A stretch of DNA of 38,666 nt from Bacillota bacterium (GCA_021781655.1 JAJXWJ010000029.1:1-38666); one strand, 5' to 3'. Counted from the first letter of the stretch, positions 7,919-17,471 are shown. The notes: generated by a model not told the origin, from the sequence alone. Translations and numbers: made by a program.

Positions 7919-8725
7919 GTGACTCTTAATATAATTCAAATAATATTAGTAATTATTGTTGCGTTTTTAGCTGGTATGGAAGGTATACTAGATGAGTTTG
8001 AATTTCATCAACCAGTTGTTGCTTGTACATTAATAGGCTTGGTTACAGGTAATTTAGTACCTTGTCTAATTTTAGGTGGTACTCTTCAAATGATAGCCTT
8101 AGGTTGGGCAAATATCGGTGCTGCCGTAGCACCTGATGCAGCACTTGCATCTGTTGCATCTGCAATTATTTTAGTTCTTAGTGGACAGGGAAAAGCTGGA
8201 GTTGCTTCAGCTATGGCTATAGCTATTCCTCTAGCAGTTGCTGGTCTTTTATTAACAATTATTTGTCGTACTATAGCTACAGCATTCGTTCATTTCATGG
8301 ATGCAGCAGCAAAAGATGGAAATATAGGCTTAGTTGAATTTTGGCAAATTGCTGCAATTTGTTTACAAGGTATACGTATAGCAATTCCAGCTGCTATGAT
8401 TTTAGCAATCGGAGCTGGTCCAATCCATACACTTCTTAGCGAAATGCCTTCTTGGTTAACAGATGGACTTGCAATTGGTGGTGGAATGGTTGTTGCTGTT
8501 GGTTATGCAATGGTAATAAACATGATGGCTACAAGAGAAGTATGGCCATTCTTTGCAATAGGTTTTGTGTTAGCAACTGTTACACAAATTACTCTTATAG
8601 GTTTAGGTGCAATTGGAGTAGCTTTAGCTCTTCTTTACTTAGCACTTAGCAAACAAGGTGGCTCAGGTAATGGTGGAGGCACAAACACTGGTGATCCATT
8701 AGGCAACCTAATAGATAGTTACTAA
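7919..8725 (+). CDS. manY: PTS mannose-family EIIC (membrane)
   Basis: A 268-residue integral membrane protein starting at GTG 7919, with AAAGGAGGAG at 7901-7910. It has several hydrophobic helices and the EIIC signature region GTLQMIALGWANIGAAVAPD, close to the family's IG-rich permease motif. It forms the sugar channel together with EIID. The C-terminal tail is Gly/Asn-rich (GGSGNGGGTNTGD). The short repeats of ATAATCGAAA between the EIIAB stop and this gene (7860-7890) look like simple sequence. Codons such as CGT and GCT are more frequent than in neighbouring regions, as expected for a highly expressed operon. Confidence 0.94.
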   Translation: MTLNIIQIILVIIVAFLAGMEGILDEFEFHQPVVACTLIGLVTGNLVPCLILGGTLQMIALGWANIGAAVAPDAALASVASAIILVLSGQGKAGVASAMAIAIPLAVAGLLLTIICRTIATAFVHFMDAAAKDGNIGLVEFWQIAAICLQGIRIAIPAAMILAIGAGPIHTLLSEMPSWLTDGLAIGGGMVVAVGYAMVINMMATREVWPFFAIGFVLATVTQITLIGLGAIGVALALLYLALSKQGGSGNGGGTNTGDPLGNLIDSY

Positions 8726-8744
8726 GAAAGGAGAGAAGACGAAG

Positions 8745-9656
8745 ATGGCAAATGAAATAAAATTAACTAAAAAAGATCGTATGGCTGTATGGTTCCGTTC
8801 CTTTTATCTTCAAGGTTCTTGGAACTATGAAAGAATGCAAAATGGTGGTTGGGCTTTCGCAATGATTCCAGCAATCAAAAAATTATATAAAACTAAAGAA
8901 GAAAGAGTTGCTGCTTTAGAGCGTCACTTAGAATTCTTTAATACTCATCCATATGTAGCTTCACCAGTTGTAGGTGTTACTTTAGCTCTTGAAGAAGAAC
9001 GTGCAAATGGAGCACCAATCGACGATGTAACTATTCAAGGTGTTAAAATTGGTATGATGGGACCTTTAGCAGGTGTTGGTGACCCAGTTTTCTGGTTTAC
9101 TGTAAGACCGATTTTAGGAGCTTTAGCAGGTTCTATGGCAATGGCAGGAAACATTCTTGGACCAATAATATTCTTCTTTGCTTGGAATATTATTCGTATG
9201 AGTTTTATGTGGTATACACAAGAATTTGGATACAAAACAGGTTCTCGTATTTCTGAAGATTTAACTGGTGGCTTAATTCAAGACATCACAAAAGGAGCTT
9301 CTATACTTGGTATGTTCATCCTAGGAGCTTTAGTTAACAGATGGGTATCAGTTAAGTTTGCACCTACAGTATCATCAGTTAAGTTAAGCAATGGAGCTTT
9401 CATTGATTGGAGCAAGCTTCCTTCTGGAGCAGCTGGCATTCAACAAGCCCTATTACAACAAGCAGGTGGTTTGTCATTAACAGATCATAAGGTTACAACT
9501 CTTCAAAACAATTTGGATTCATTAATTCCTGGACTTTCTGGATTATTAATAACATTTATTTGTATGTGGTTGTTAAAAAAGAAAGTTTCACCAATTATAA
9601 TAATTCTTGGATTGTTCGCAGTTGGTATAGTTTTCCACTTGATCGGTTTAATGTAA
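8745..9656 (+). CDS. manZ: PTS mannose-family EIID (membrane)
   Basis: A 303-residue EIID protein. The N-terminal amphipathic part has FRSFYLQGSWNYERMQNGGW and HLEFFNTHPYVASPVVG. The conserved core GVKIGMMGPLAGVGDPVFW is the family signature. Two or three membrane helices are at the C-terminus (LSGLLITFICMWLL and IIIILGLFAVGIVFHLIGL). It completes the permease with EIIC. ATG 8745 follows AAAGGAGAG. A terminator follows the gene. Confidence 0.95.
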   Translation: MANEIKLTKKDRMAVWFRSFYLQGSWNYERMQNGGWAFAMIPAIKKLYKTKEERVAALERHLEFFNTHPYVASPVVGVTLALEEERANGAPIDDVTIQGVKIGMMGPLAGVGDPVFWFTVRPILGALAGSMAMAGNILGPIIFFFAWNIIRMSFMWYTQEFGYKTGSRISEDLTGGLIQDITKGASILGMFILGALVNRWVSVKFAPTVSSVKLSNGAFIDWSKLPSGAAGIQQALLQQAGGLSLTDHKVTTLQNNLDSLIPGLSGLLITFICMWLLKKKVSPIIIILGLFAVGIVFHLIGLM

Positions 9657-9666
9657 CAATTTTATT

Positions 9667-9695
9667 AGCCTAGGCTTCTTAGCCTGGGCTTTTGT
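9667..9695 (+). terminator. Rho-independent terminator after manZ
   Basis: AGCCTAGGCT (9667-9676), loop TCTT, then AGCCTGGGCT (9681-9690), with one G-U pair, followed by TTTTG. It ends the EIIAB-C-D transcript ten bases after the manZ stop. Confidence 0.85.
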
Positions 9696-9715
9696 TAACA
9701 TTACCTTTAAAATAC

Positions 9716-9744
9716 TTGATTGAAAGTTATAAAAAATGTATAAT
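9716..9744 (+). promoter_or_regulatory. Promoter of manO
   Basis: TTGATT (9716-9721), a 17-base spacer and TATAAT (9739-9744), placed right after the manZ terminator. manO can thus be transcribed apart from the permease genes. Confidence 0.6.
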
Positions 9745-9778
9745 GAAAACAATTTGTAAGCAGAAAAGAGGTGGTTGA

Positions 9779-10153
9779 ATGGTTGAATCACTAAATACAA
9801 AGGTAGATCTAGCAATAGATGCTACAGCTTTTATGGGTTTGCCAGAATACGGTAAAGTTATGATTGGAGATAAAGGTTTTGAGTTTTATAATTCTCGTGA
9901 TACCCACAAATATATTCAAATACCATGGGAAGAAGTTGACTATGTAATTGCATCTATAATGTTTAAGGGAAAATTGATTCCAAGATATGCAATCAAAACG
10001 AAAAAAAATGGAACTTACACTTTTTCTTCAAAAGATCCTAAGAAAGTATTACGTGTCATTAGAGATTATGTTGATCCAGCTCGTATGGTTCAATCATTAA
10101 GTTTTTTTGATGTAATTAAACGTATATTTACATCTAGATTTAAAAAAAAGTAA
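9779..10153 (+). CDS. manO: DUF956 family protein, ManO
   Basis: A 124-residue protein found almost only next to mannose-family PTS operons and usually named ManO. Recognisable parts are NTKVDLAIDATAFMGLPEYG, the central KYIQIPWEEVDYVIASIMFKGK and the basic end FFDVIKRIFTSRFKKK. It is predicted to be PH-like and cytoplasmic; a role as modulator of the PTS operon is assumed in the literature but the mechanism is not settled. ATG 9779 follows AGAGGTGG. It has its own promoter and a long hairpin terminator. Confidence 0.88.
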   Translation: MVESLNTKVDLAIDATAFMGLPEYGKVMIGDKGFEFYNSRDTHKYIQIPWEEVDYVIASIMFKGKLIPRYAIKTKKNGTYTFSSKDPKKVLRVIRDYVDPARMVQSLSFFDVIKRIFTSRFKKK

Positions 10154-10169
10154 TAATAAGTTTGTATTA

Positions 10170-10234
10170 ATATGAAAAGTCAAAGGGGTTGTCGTAAAAG
10201 AAAGAAAGTGCGACATCCCTTTGATTTTTCATAT
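10170..10234 (+). terminator. Long near-perfect hairpin after manO
   Basis: The region ATATGAAAAGTCAAAGGGG plus TTGTCG on the left pairs with CGACATCCCTTTGATTTTTCATAT on the right (10211-10234), with a one-base bulge and one or two mismatches. The stem has about 23 pairs around a purine-rich loop. A-rich and T-rich arm ends let it work in either direction. Confidence 0.7.
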
Positions 10235-10272
10235 GTTAAATTGCTTTGAAATAGAGGGCAAAGGGTGAGTAA

Positions 10273-10301
10273 TTGACACAAGTAATATTTGGAATTATAA
10301 T
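10273..10301 (+). promoter_or_regulatory. Consensus promoter of parE-parC
   Basis: TTGACA (10273-10278), 17 bases, TATAAT (10296-10301): a full match to the sigma-A consensus. Transcription would start near 10308, 46 bases before the parE start. Confidence 0.85.
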
Positions 10302-10353
10302 TTTAAGAGTAGTTTTTAAAAAAGGATAAAGATAATAAAGGAGACTGATTAGT

Positions 10354-12303
10354 TTGGACAATAATGAAAGCCAAATTTATGATGTAATGTCACTTACATC
10401 ATTAGAAAAATTAGAACCAGTTAGAGTTAGACCGGGAATGTATATTGGTTCAACAGGAAGTAAGGGCTTACATCATTGCATATGGGAAATTTTAGACAAT
10501 GCTATAGATGAAATAACAAATGGTTATGGAAAAAAAGCGGTTATAATTTTAAATAGAGATAAAAGTGTTACGATTTCGGATGATGGAAGAGGTATTCCTA
10601 CAGGGATGCACCCAGTAAAAAAGAAGTCTGGAGTTGAAATGGTTTATACAGAACTTCATACGGGTGGAAAGTTTGACAATAAAAATTATAAAACCTCTGG
10701 AGGACTTCATGGTGTAGGAGCTGCAGTTGTAAATGCATTATCTGAATGGCTGGAAGTGGAGGTTAAGCAAGGAGGCAAAATTTACAAACAGAGATTTGAA
10801 TATGCTTTTGATAAAGCTTTAAATAAATATATGCCAGGAACACCTGTCACAAAGCTTGACATAGTAGGAAAAACTGATGAAACTGGTAGTAAGGTAACCT
10901 TTAAGCCAGATAAAGAAATTTTCAACTCAATAGACTTTAAATTTGATATTATAGACGAAAGATTGCAAGAGATAGCTTTCCAAAACAAAGGAATGTATTT
11001 AGAACTTATAGATAATAGAGGTGACGAGCCTGTAATTAAAACTTATCATTCTGAGCGAGGACTGTTGGATTTTATTGATTATTTAAATGAAAGTAAAACA
11101 GTATTACATAAAGAGCCTATTATATTTGAAGGAGAAAAAGAAATAAACGGCATATATCTTTCAGCAGAGGTTTGTATTCAGTTTACAGATTCAACTACTG
11201 AATACATTGCTAGCTATGTAAATAATATTCCAACTACTGAGGCTGGAACTCATGAAACAGGCTTTAAAACTGGAATGACAAGGGCTTTTAAGGAATGGGG
11301 CAAAAAGCTTAATTTAACTAAGGACAAAGAAAAGGAATTTGAAGGTGATGACCTTAGAGAAGGTATGACAGCAATAATAAAAATTAAGCTTTCTAATCCA
11401 ATTTTTGAAGGACAGACGAAAACAAAGCTTGGTAACAATGAAGCTCATACTATGATGAATGAACTTGTTTATTTAAGAGCATCAGAATGGATAGAAGATA
11501 ACAAAGATTTAGCTACAATATTGATAAATAATGCAATTCAAGCATCCTTAAGAAAAGAAAAGATTAAAAAACTAAATGAGGCAGAAAAAAAGAAAGTTGG
11601 AAAAGGTACAGCACCTCTTGCTGGTAAAATTGCCGTTTGTACCTTAAAGGATTCAGCCTTTACTGAATTCATAATAGTGGAAGGAGACTCAGCAGGAGGT
11701 AGTGCAAAGCAGGCACGAGACAGGAGATTTCAAACTATTATGCCTTCAAAGGGTAAGATAATGAATACAGAAAAGCAAAAGATGGAAAATGTAATAGGTA
11801 GTGAAGAATTAAAAATTTTCACTTCGGCTATTGGTACTGGAGTTTTAGCTAATTATCGTGAAGAAGATTTGAAATACAATAAAATAATAATAATGAGCGA
11901 TGCAGATGTGGATGGTTATCATATAAGAACCCTTTGGATGACCTATATTTACAGATATATGAGACAGCTGATTTTAGATGGTCATTTATACATTGCCCTT
12001 CCGCCCTTATATAAAGTCTATAAGGCAGGTAAAAATGGAGAAGTAGTAAAATATGCGTATTCAGATGATGAACTTTCTTCTACTAAAAAAGAGGTGGGAA
12101 AAGGAGCACTTATTCAAAGATATAAAGGTCTTGGAGAGATGAACGCTGACCAACTTTGGGAAACAACCTTAAATCCTGCTACGAGAACCCTTCAAAAAGT
12201 GACTATAGAAGACGCTTCTAAAGCTGAAAAAATGGTATCACTTTTAATGGGTGACGTTGTAGAGCCTAGAAAAAATTACATGTATAAGTATGCTCAGTTT
12301 TAG
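10354..12303 (+). CDS. parE: DNA topoisomerase IV subunit B
   Basis: A 649-residue GHKL-ATPase topoisomerase subunit with TTG start (ribosome site AAAGGAG at 10338-10344). The ATPase domain has E45 and N49 (EILDNAIDE), D76-P82 (DDGRGIP) and the ATP lid GGLHGVG (116-122). The transducer loop holds QTKTKLGN (354-361) with its catalytic lysine. TOPRIM has E443GDSAGGS and D516ADVDG for metal. It lies next to parC and away from dnaA/recF, which favours topoisomerase IV over gyrase; ParE and GyrB are hard to tell apart by sequence alone. It decatenates replicated chromosomes. Confidence 0.9.
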   Translation: MDNNESQIYDVMSLTSLEKLEPVRVRPGMYIGSTGSKGLHHCIWEILDNAIDEITNGYGKKAVIILNRDKSVTISDDGRGIPTGMHPVKKKSGVEMVYTELHTGGKFDNKNYKTSGGLHGVGAAVVNALSEWLEVEVKQGGKIYKQRFEYAFDKALNKYMPGTPVTKLDIVGKTDETGSKVTFKPDKEIFNSIDFKFDIIDERLQEIAFQNKGMYLELIDNRGDEPVIKTYHSERGLLDFIDYLNESKTVLHKEPIIFEGEKEINGIYLSAEVCIQFTDSTTEYIASYVNNIPTTEAGTHETGFKTGMTRAFKEWGKKLNLTKDKEKEFEGDDLREGMTAIIKIKLSNPIFEGQTKTKLGNNEAHTMMNELVYLRASEWIEDNKDLATILINNAIQASLRKEKIKKLNEAEKKKVGKGTAPLAGKIAVCTLKDSAFTEFIIVEGDSAGGSAKQARDRRFQTIMPSKGKIMNTEKQKMENVIGSEELKIFTSAIGTGVLANYREEDLKYNKIIIMSDADVDGYHIRTLWMTYIYRYMRQLILDGHLYIALPPLYKVYKAGKNGEVVKYAYSDDELSSTKKEVGKGALIQRYKGLGEMNADQLWETTLNPATRTLQKVTIEDASKAEKMVSLLMGDVVEPRKNYMYKYAQF

Positions 12304-12340
12304 CAGGTAGAAGAGAATAGAAATAAAGGAGGAAGTAAAG

Positions 12341-15223
12341 TTGGGAAAAAAAATTGATATCCCAGTGGATAATAATATAATTGAAGTGCCACTTGAAGAA
12401 GCTATGCCAGACAATTATTTACCATATGCTGTTGAAGTGTCTAAAGACAGAGCACTTCCTGATGTTCGCGATGGCTTAAAGCCTGTTCACAGAAGAATAT
12501 TATATGGAGCACACATATTAAAGGCGTATCCTGATAAGCCCTATTATAAATCTGCAAGAATAGTAGGAGATATTTTGGGTAGGTATCATCCACATGGAGA
12601 TACTTCTGTATATGATGCTATGGTTATACTAGCTCAAGATTTTACAACTAGGTATCCGTTAATTGATGGACATGGAAACTGGGGAAGTCAAGATGGTGAT
12701 AGCGCTGCAGCCATGCGTTATACTGAAGCTAGACTTACACCTATTGCAATGGAAATGCTAAAGGATATTGATAAAGATGTAGTTAATATGGTAGAAAATT
12801 ATTCTGCCTCAGAGCTGGAGCCAGAGGTGCTTCCAGCAAAATATCCTAATCTTCTTGTAAATGGTGCCTTTGGAATTGCCGTAGGTCTTGCTACTAATAT
12901 TCCACCACATAACTTAAGAGAAGTTGTGGATGCCACACTTTTATATATAGATAATAATGAGGTTACTACTAAGGATTTAATGGAATATGTAAAGGCACCA
13001 GACCTTCCTACAGGAGGTATTATAATAGGTAAGGATTCCTTATATAATGCTTATGAAACAGGAGAAGGAAAAGTTACCCTTAGATCGAAGACAAAAATTG
13101 AACTTTTGGAAAGCGGAAGGCTCGGCATTGTAATAACAGAATTTCCTTATAGGAGAAATAAGGCTAAAATACTAGAAACTATATCTATTATGACTGGGGA
13201 CAAAAAGCATCAAAAAGCGCTAGAGAGCATAATAGACATTAGGGATGAATCTGATAGAACCGGTACTAGGGCAGTAATTGAATTTAAAAAATCCGTTGAC
13301 ATAGAGGCAGCAGAAAAGGTTTTAAAGTACTTATTTATGAAAACAGAGCTTCAAGTAAATATAAGCTTTAACATGGTTGCCTTAGCCTCTGGGAAACCTA
13401 TGACAATGGGACTTAAAACTATACTTATGCATTATGTAAATCATCGTAAAGAAGTTATAACAAGACGTACAAAAAAGGAACTTGAGATAGCAGAAAAAAG
13501 ATTTCATATAGTAGAAGGCTTTATAAAAGCTGTAGATATAATCGACAAAATAATAGCAACAATTAGAGCATCTAAGTCTAAAAAAGATTCTATAGAAAAT
13601 CTCGTTAAAGAATATGCCTTTACAGAAATTCAAGCAGAAGCAATAGTGGAGCTTATGCTTTATAGACTAACAGGTCTAGAAATTAAAACATTTTTAAAAG
13701 AATATAAGGAACTTGAAAAGTTGATAAAATATCTTAAAAATATTTTAGAAAATGAAAAAGAACTGTTAAAGGTTATAAAAAAAGAATTAAAAGAAGTTAG
13801 AGATACTTATGGAGATGACAGAAGAACAGAAATTATAGAAGATGATAGTCAAGGAAAAATAGATTTAGAAGAGCTAATAATAGTTGAAGATACAATAATA
13901 ACTATGTCAAATGAAGGGTTTATAAAAAGAGTTCCACAAAAATCATATGAGCGGTTTAATTACAAGGTAGAAGATATTGAATATAGAGAAGGAGACTTTA
14001 ATAAATTCCTGTTAAACTCAAATACTAAGCATATATTAATGTTTTTCACAAACCTTGGTAACATGTATCAGTTAAGAAGTGACATAATTAAAGAATTCAA
14101 ATGGAAGGAAAAAGGAGAAAGGTTGGATTCTTTAATAAAAGGTTTGGACTTTGCATCTGAACAAATTATAAATGTATTTTCTATTGAAAATACAACCATG
14201 CAAAAAGATTTTCAGTTATTTACTAGCAAGGGAAACATTAAAAAGACAGCGCTAGATAAATTTAATTCAAGTTATTCTAAAATAATGGCTTTGAAATTAA
14301 GAAATGGAGAAACCTTGGTAGATGTACAGCTCTTTGACAGAGAGAAGGCTGAAAGCTTTATAAAGGTTAATACAGAAATTGGACTGTGCTTTACTATTGA
14401 AGAGCCAAAGCTGGAGGCTGTTGAAAGGAATATTTTGGGCATAAGCTTATTTAACTTAAGTGAAAAAGATAATGTTACAAATATTGAATATATAAATAAT
14501 TATGAATTTGAACATTTTAAAATAAATGTAACTGAAAATGGAATTATAAAGCTTTCAAAGTATAGCAAATTAAATTCTAAAACATCTCAGTGCAGTACAG
14601 ATTCAAAAAGTTATTTACTGCTTTTTACCAACAAAGGTAATGTTATTAAAATGCCATCAGCTATGCTTCAAAATTTATCGCCTGAAGGAATATCCATAGC
14701 TTCAATTTGTGATGTTTACGATGAAAAGCATGAATTGATTTTAAATGTACTTTCCTTAAAAGATTTTAATGAAGGATTAGATGTAATGTTTTTCACTAAA
14801 AATGGTTTTATTAAAAAGACCAGCTTAAGTGAATTTGAAGGAGATTATTTAGTAACTACTGCCTATAGGTTTAGAGGTGAAAAGGACACTTTAATTAATG
14901 TTGAATTTGCAAATAAGGATGAAGATTGTGATATAATTATAGTAACAGCAAAAGCTATGAGCATAAGATTTAAATGCGATACAGTAAATTATATGGGTAA
15001 AATAGCATCAGGTGTAACTGCAATAAGCCTCAATGAAGATGATGAGGTCATTTATGGCTTTATATTTAATAAAAATTGCTCAAAAATTGAGCTTAAAGCA
15101 AAATCAAAAGAGGTTAGTTTAATACCTATAGATGATATTAAAATACAAAATAGAGCTGGTAGAGGTAAAAATATTATGCTTGTGGTGCTTGGAGACTACA
15201 TTATAGATGTAAAATTAAAGTGA
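12341..15223 (+). CDS. parC: DNA topoisomerase IV subunit A
   Basis: A 960-residue breakage-reunion subunit with TTG start after AAAGGAGGAAG. Catalytic Y127 follows R126 (AAAMRYTEARL). The quinolone-determining loop reads HPHGDTSVYDAMV (83-95), with Thr88, Ser89 and Asp92. PPHNLREV and LPTGGIIIG are standard. Residues ~430-490 form a long coiled region (KEYKELEKLIKYLKNILENE). The C-terminal blades (~500-960) are divergent and I see no GyrA-box (QRRGGKG-like), in line with ParC. At 960 residues it is longer than most ParC proteins (~800). It starts 37 bases after parE; the two form one operon. Confidence 0.9.
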   Translation: MGKKIDIPVDNNIIEVPLEEAMPDNYLPYAVEVSKDRALPDVRDGLKPVHRRILYGAHILKAYPDKPYYKSARIVGDILGRYHPHGDTSVYDAMVILAQDFTTRYPLIDGHGNWGSQDGDSAAAMRYTEARLTPIAMEMLKDIDKDVVNMVENYSASELEPEVLPAKYPNLLVNGAFGIAVGLATNIPPHNLREVVDATLLYIDNNEVTTKDLMEYVKAPDLPTGGIIIGKDSLYNAYETGEGKVTLRSKTKIELLESGRLGIVITEFPYRRNKAKILETISIMTGDKKHQKALESIIDIRDESDRTGTRAVIEFKKSVDIEAAEKVLKYLFMKTELQVNISFNMVALASGKPMTMGLKTILMHYVNHRKEVITRRTKKELEIAEKRFHIVEGFIKAVDIIDKIIATIRASKSKKDSIENLVKEYAFTEIQAEAIVELMLYRLTGLEIKTFLKEYKELEKLIKYLKNILENEKELLKVIKKELKEVRDTYGDDRRTEIIEDDSQGKIDLEELIIVEDTIITMSNEGFIKRVPQKSYERFNYKVEDIEYREGDFNKFLLNSNTKHILMFFTNLGNMYQLRSDIIKEFKWKEKGERLDSLIKGLDFASEQIINVFSIENTTMQKDFQLFTSKGNIKKTALDKFNSSYSKIMALKLRNGETLVDVQLFDREKAESFIKVNTEIGLCFTIEEPKLEAVERNILGISLFNLSEKDNVTNIEYINNYEFEHFKINVTENGIIKLSKYSKLNSKTSQCSTDSKSYLLLFTNKGNVIKMPSAMLQNLSPEGISIASICDVYDEKHELILNVLSLKDFNEGLDVMFFTKNGFIKKTSLSEFEGDYLVTTAYRFRGEKDTLINVEFANKDEDCDIIIVTAKAMSIRFKCDTVNYMGKIASGVTAISLNEDDEVIYGFIFNKNCSKIELKAKSKEVSLIPIDDIKIQNRAGRGKNIMLVVLGDYIIDVKLK

Positions 15224-15238
15224 AAAAGGAGTGTTATT

Positions 15239-15808
15239 ATGAAAAAAGTAATTTTATTTCTGGCTAATGGTTTTGAAGAAGTTGAAGCATTAACTGTAGT
15301 GGATGTTTTAAGAAGAGCAGAAATTATTTGTGATATGTGCTCTATTTCTGATAGTCTTAGCGTGAAGAGCTCTCATGGTATTGAAGTTAAAGCGGATATT
15401 TTATTAAAGGATGCTGATTTACAGAGCTATTTAGGATTAGTACTTCCTGGTGGAATGCCGGGCTCAACAAATTTAAGAGACAATGAAAAAGTTGTTACGG
15501 CAGTGCAAAGCTTTAATAACGACGGTAAAATTTTAGCAGCTGTTTGTGCTGCTCCAATAGTGCTTGAAAAGGCAGGGATAATAAATAAAAAGCGCGTAAC
15601 TTCCCACCCAAGTGTTAAGGGAGATTTAAAACCTTTAGAATATTTAGAAGAAATTGTTGTAGAAGATGGAAATATAGTTACTAGTAGAGGTGCAGGAACT
15701 AGCTTGCATTTTGGTTTGAAATTGGTAGAAAAAATTGTAGGAAAAGAAAAGGCAGATGCTATTAAGGATGGAATAATGCTTTTATTTTTGGAAGAAAAGA
15801 TAAAATAA
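15239..15808 (+). CDS. DJ-1/PfpI family protein (ThiJ/YajL type)
   Basis: A 189-residue DJ-1 superfamily protein. It has the conserved glutamate pair in NGFEEVEALT (E13/E14), the LPGGMPG loop (69-75) and the nucleophile-elbow cysteine C103 (AAVCAAPIVLE). The rest (VTSHPSVKGDL, VTSRGAGTSLHFGL) matches the YajL/DJ-1 group rather than PfpI proteases. Reported activities are glyoxalase/deglycase-like and oxidative protection; the specific one here is unknown. It starts 15 bases after parC with its own ribosome site, so it is probably the third gene of the parEC transcript. A clear terminator follows. Confidence 0.9.
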   Translation: MKKVILFLANGFEEVEALTVVDVLRRAEIICDMCSISDSLSVKSSHGIEVKADILLKDADLQSYLGLVLPGGMPGSTNLRDNEKVVTAVQSFNNDGKILAAVCAAPIVLEKAGIINKKRVTSHPSVKGDLKPLEYLEEIVVEDGNIVTSRGAGTSLHFGLKLVEKIVGKEKADAIKDGIMLLFLEEKIK

Positions 15809-15818
15809 AGGTAAATTT

Positions 15819-15857
15819 GAACAGAGATTATTTGTATGTGTATTCTCTGTTCTTTTT
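15819..15857 (+). terminator. Rho-independent terminator after the DJ-1 gene
   Basis: GAACAGAGA (15819-15827) pairs with TCTCTGTTC (15844-15852) and is followed by a run of T. It closes the parE-parC-DJ-1 transcript and marks the border to the restriction-modification genes. Confidence 0.85.
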
Positions 15858-15909
15858 CTATAATTTCATAAAATTATAGAAAAATTAGTTATATTCAACT
15901 TATTAAATA

Positions 15910-15956
15910 ATAACCATGTTTTTTTTCTTTACATAACCATTTAAAAATGTTAATAT
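15910..15956 (+). promoter_or_regulatory. Methylase promoter with paired direct repeats
   Basis: TTTACA (15928-15933), 17 bases, TAATAT (15951-15956) form a good promoter for the methylase gene. Two copies of ATAACCAT (15910-15917 and 15933-15940), 23 bases apart, lie just upstream of and overlapping the -35/spacer. They are candidate binding sites for the helix-turn-helix of the methylase itself. Promoter seen; operator role inferred. Confidence 0.45.
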
Positions 15957-15993
15957 ATTTTTGTAACAAATCAATGCGGATTGGGTGAGACGA

Positions 15994-17379
15994 ATGGATA
16001 AACTTTATATTAGCAAGCAAAAAATAAATGAAATTATGGTTAAGAAAAAAATTAAAACGCAGACTGAATTGGCAAAATTAATGGGAATTACAAAAAATCA
16101 GCTTTCAGTCATTTTATCTGGAAATTTCAGTCCAATTAAAAGTAATATTAGACTTCTTTGTGAAATATTAGATGTGAATTTAGATGAAATTATAGAGTAT
16201 AAATATAAGACTTCAGAACAGCTTAATAAATATTGTATAGCTGAAAAAAAAGAAAAATATGACTTAAAAACAATTACAGATGATTATTTAGATCTAAAAG
16301 AAATAGATTTCTATGACGTACTCAACTTAAAACAAGAAGAGTATGTGGATATTTCGGAAATAAAGCCGTTAAGAGGTTATAATGTAGTTGAACTTTTTGC
16401 TGGAGCTGGTGGGCTAGCATGTGGACTTGAAGAAGCTGGATTTAATTCAGTCGGATTAGTAGAAAATAATAAGTATTGCTGCCAAACTTTAAGAGCCAAT
16501 AGACCTAAATGGAATGTAATTGAGGGTGATGTGGTAAACATTGCTGAGAGAGGAATAAGAAATTTTATTCCTGATATTAATATAGATTTATTATCAGGTG
16601 GATATCCATGTCAGGCGTTCAGTTATTCTGGTAAGAAGTTAGGATTAAGTGATGTAAGAGGTACAATGTTTTACTATTATGCTGCTATACTAAAAGATTT
16701 AAAGCCTAAGATGTTTTTGGCTGAAAATGTAAGAGGGTTAGTTAGTCATGATGGAGGAAAGACATTAGAAACTATGAAAAATGTTTTTGAGGAAATTGGA
16801 TATAAAGTGGAACATAGAGTTTTAAAGGCATTGGATTATGGAGTTGCTCAAAAGAGGGAACGAGTAATTATTGTTGGAATTAGGAATGATTTTTGTGATA
16901 TTAAATATTACCCACCAAGGAAATTCTTGTATAAACCTACACTAAGAGATGCGTTAAAGAATGTGCCTAAATCTATTGGAGCAAAATATCCTGAAAGTAA
17001 AAGAAAAGTTCTAGATTTAGTACCACCAGGTGGATATTGGAGGGATTTAGACGAGGAGATAGCAAAACAATATATGGGAAAAAGCTATTATTCTACTGGT
17101 GGAAGGACAGGTATGGCTCGTAGAATTTCATGGGATGAAGCATGCTTAACACTCACTTGTAGTCCAGCTCAAAAACAAACAGAAAGGTGTCATCCAGATG
17201 AAACTAGACCGTTTACAATACGAGAGTATGCAAGAATTCAAAGTTTTGATGATAATTGGCAATTCTGTGGTTCTATGGCAGAACAATACAAACAGATTGG
17301 GAATGCAGTGCCAGTCAATTTAGCAAAAGCTGTTGGATTATCAATTATAAATACTCTCAATAAAATGGAATTAAAATAA
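15994..17379 (+). CDS. Type II DNA cytosine-5 methyltransferase with N-terminal HTH domain
   Basis: A 461-residue C5-methylase; ATG 15994 (MDKLYISKQK) is preferred to the in-frame GTG 15985. Residues ~8-70 are a Cro/C1-type helix-turn-helix (TQTELAKLMGITKNQLSVIL). The catalytic part starts near 128 with motif I VELFAGAGGLACGLEEAG, motif IV SGGYPCQAFSYSGK with nucleophile C206, motif VI LAENVRG (E244), motif VIII YGVAQKRERVIIVG and motif X KQIGNAVPVNLA. Known methylases of this build (SsoII/EcoRII type) repress their own gene through the HTH while protecting host DNA. The target-recognition region (~320-400) is short. The partner nuclease lies 124 bases downstream. Confidence 0.93.
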   Translation: MDKLYISKQKINEIMVKKKIKTQTELAKLMGITKNQLSVILSGNFSPIKSNIRLLCEILDVNLDEIIEYKYKTSEQLNKYCIAEKKEKYDLKTITDDYLDLKEIDFYDVLNLKQEEYVDISEIKPLRGYNVVELFAGAGGLACGLEEAGFNSVGLVENNKYCCQTLRANRPKWNVIEGDVVNIAERGIRNFIPDINIDLLSGGYPCQAFSYSGKKLGLSDVRGTMFYYYAAILKDLKPKMFLAENVRGLVSHDGGKTLETMKNVFEEIGYKVEHRVLKALDYGVAQKRERVIIVGIRNDFCDIKYYPPRKFLYKPTLRDALKNVPKSIGAKYPESKRKVLDLVPPGGYWRDLDEEIAKQYMGKSYYSTGGRTGMARRISWDEACLTLTCSPAQKQTERCHPDETRPFTIREYARIQSFDDNWQFCGSMAEQYKQIGNAVPVNLAKAVGLSIINTLNKMELK

Positions 17380-17471
17380 ATTTTGAAAATTATGCACCCC
17401 ATTTGGTAATTTGAAATAATAGGCATTTGCTTATATTATATGATTATATAGAAAAAGACATTTGAAAGTGT

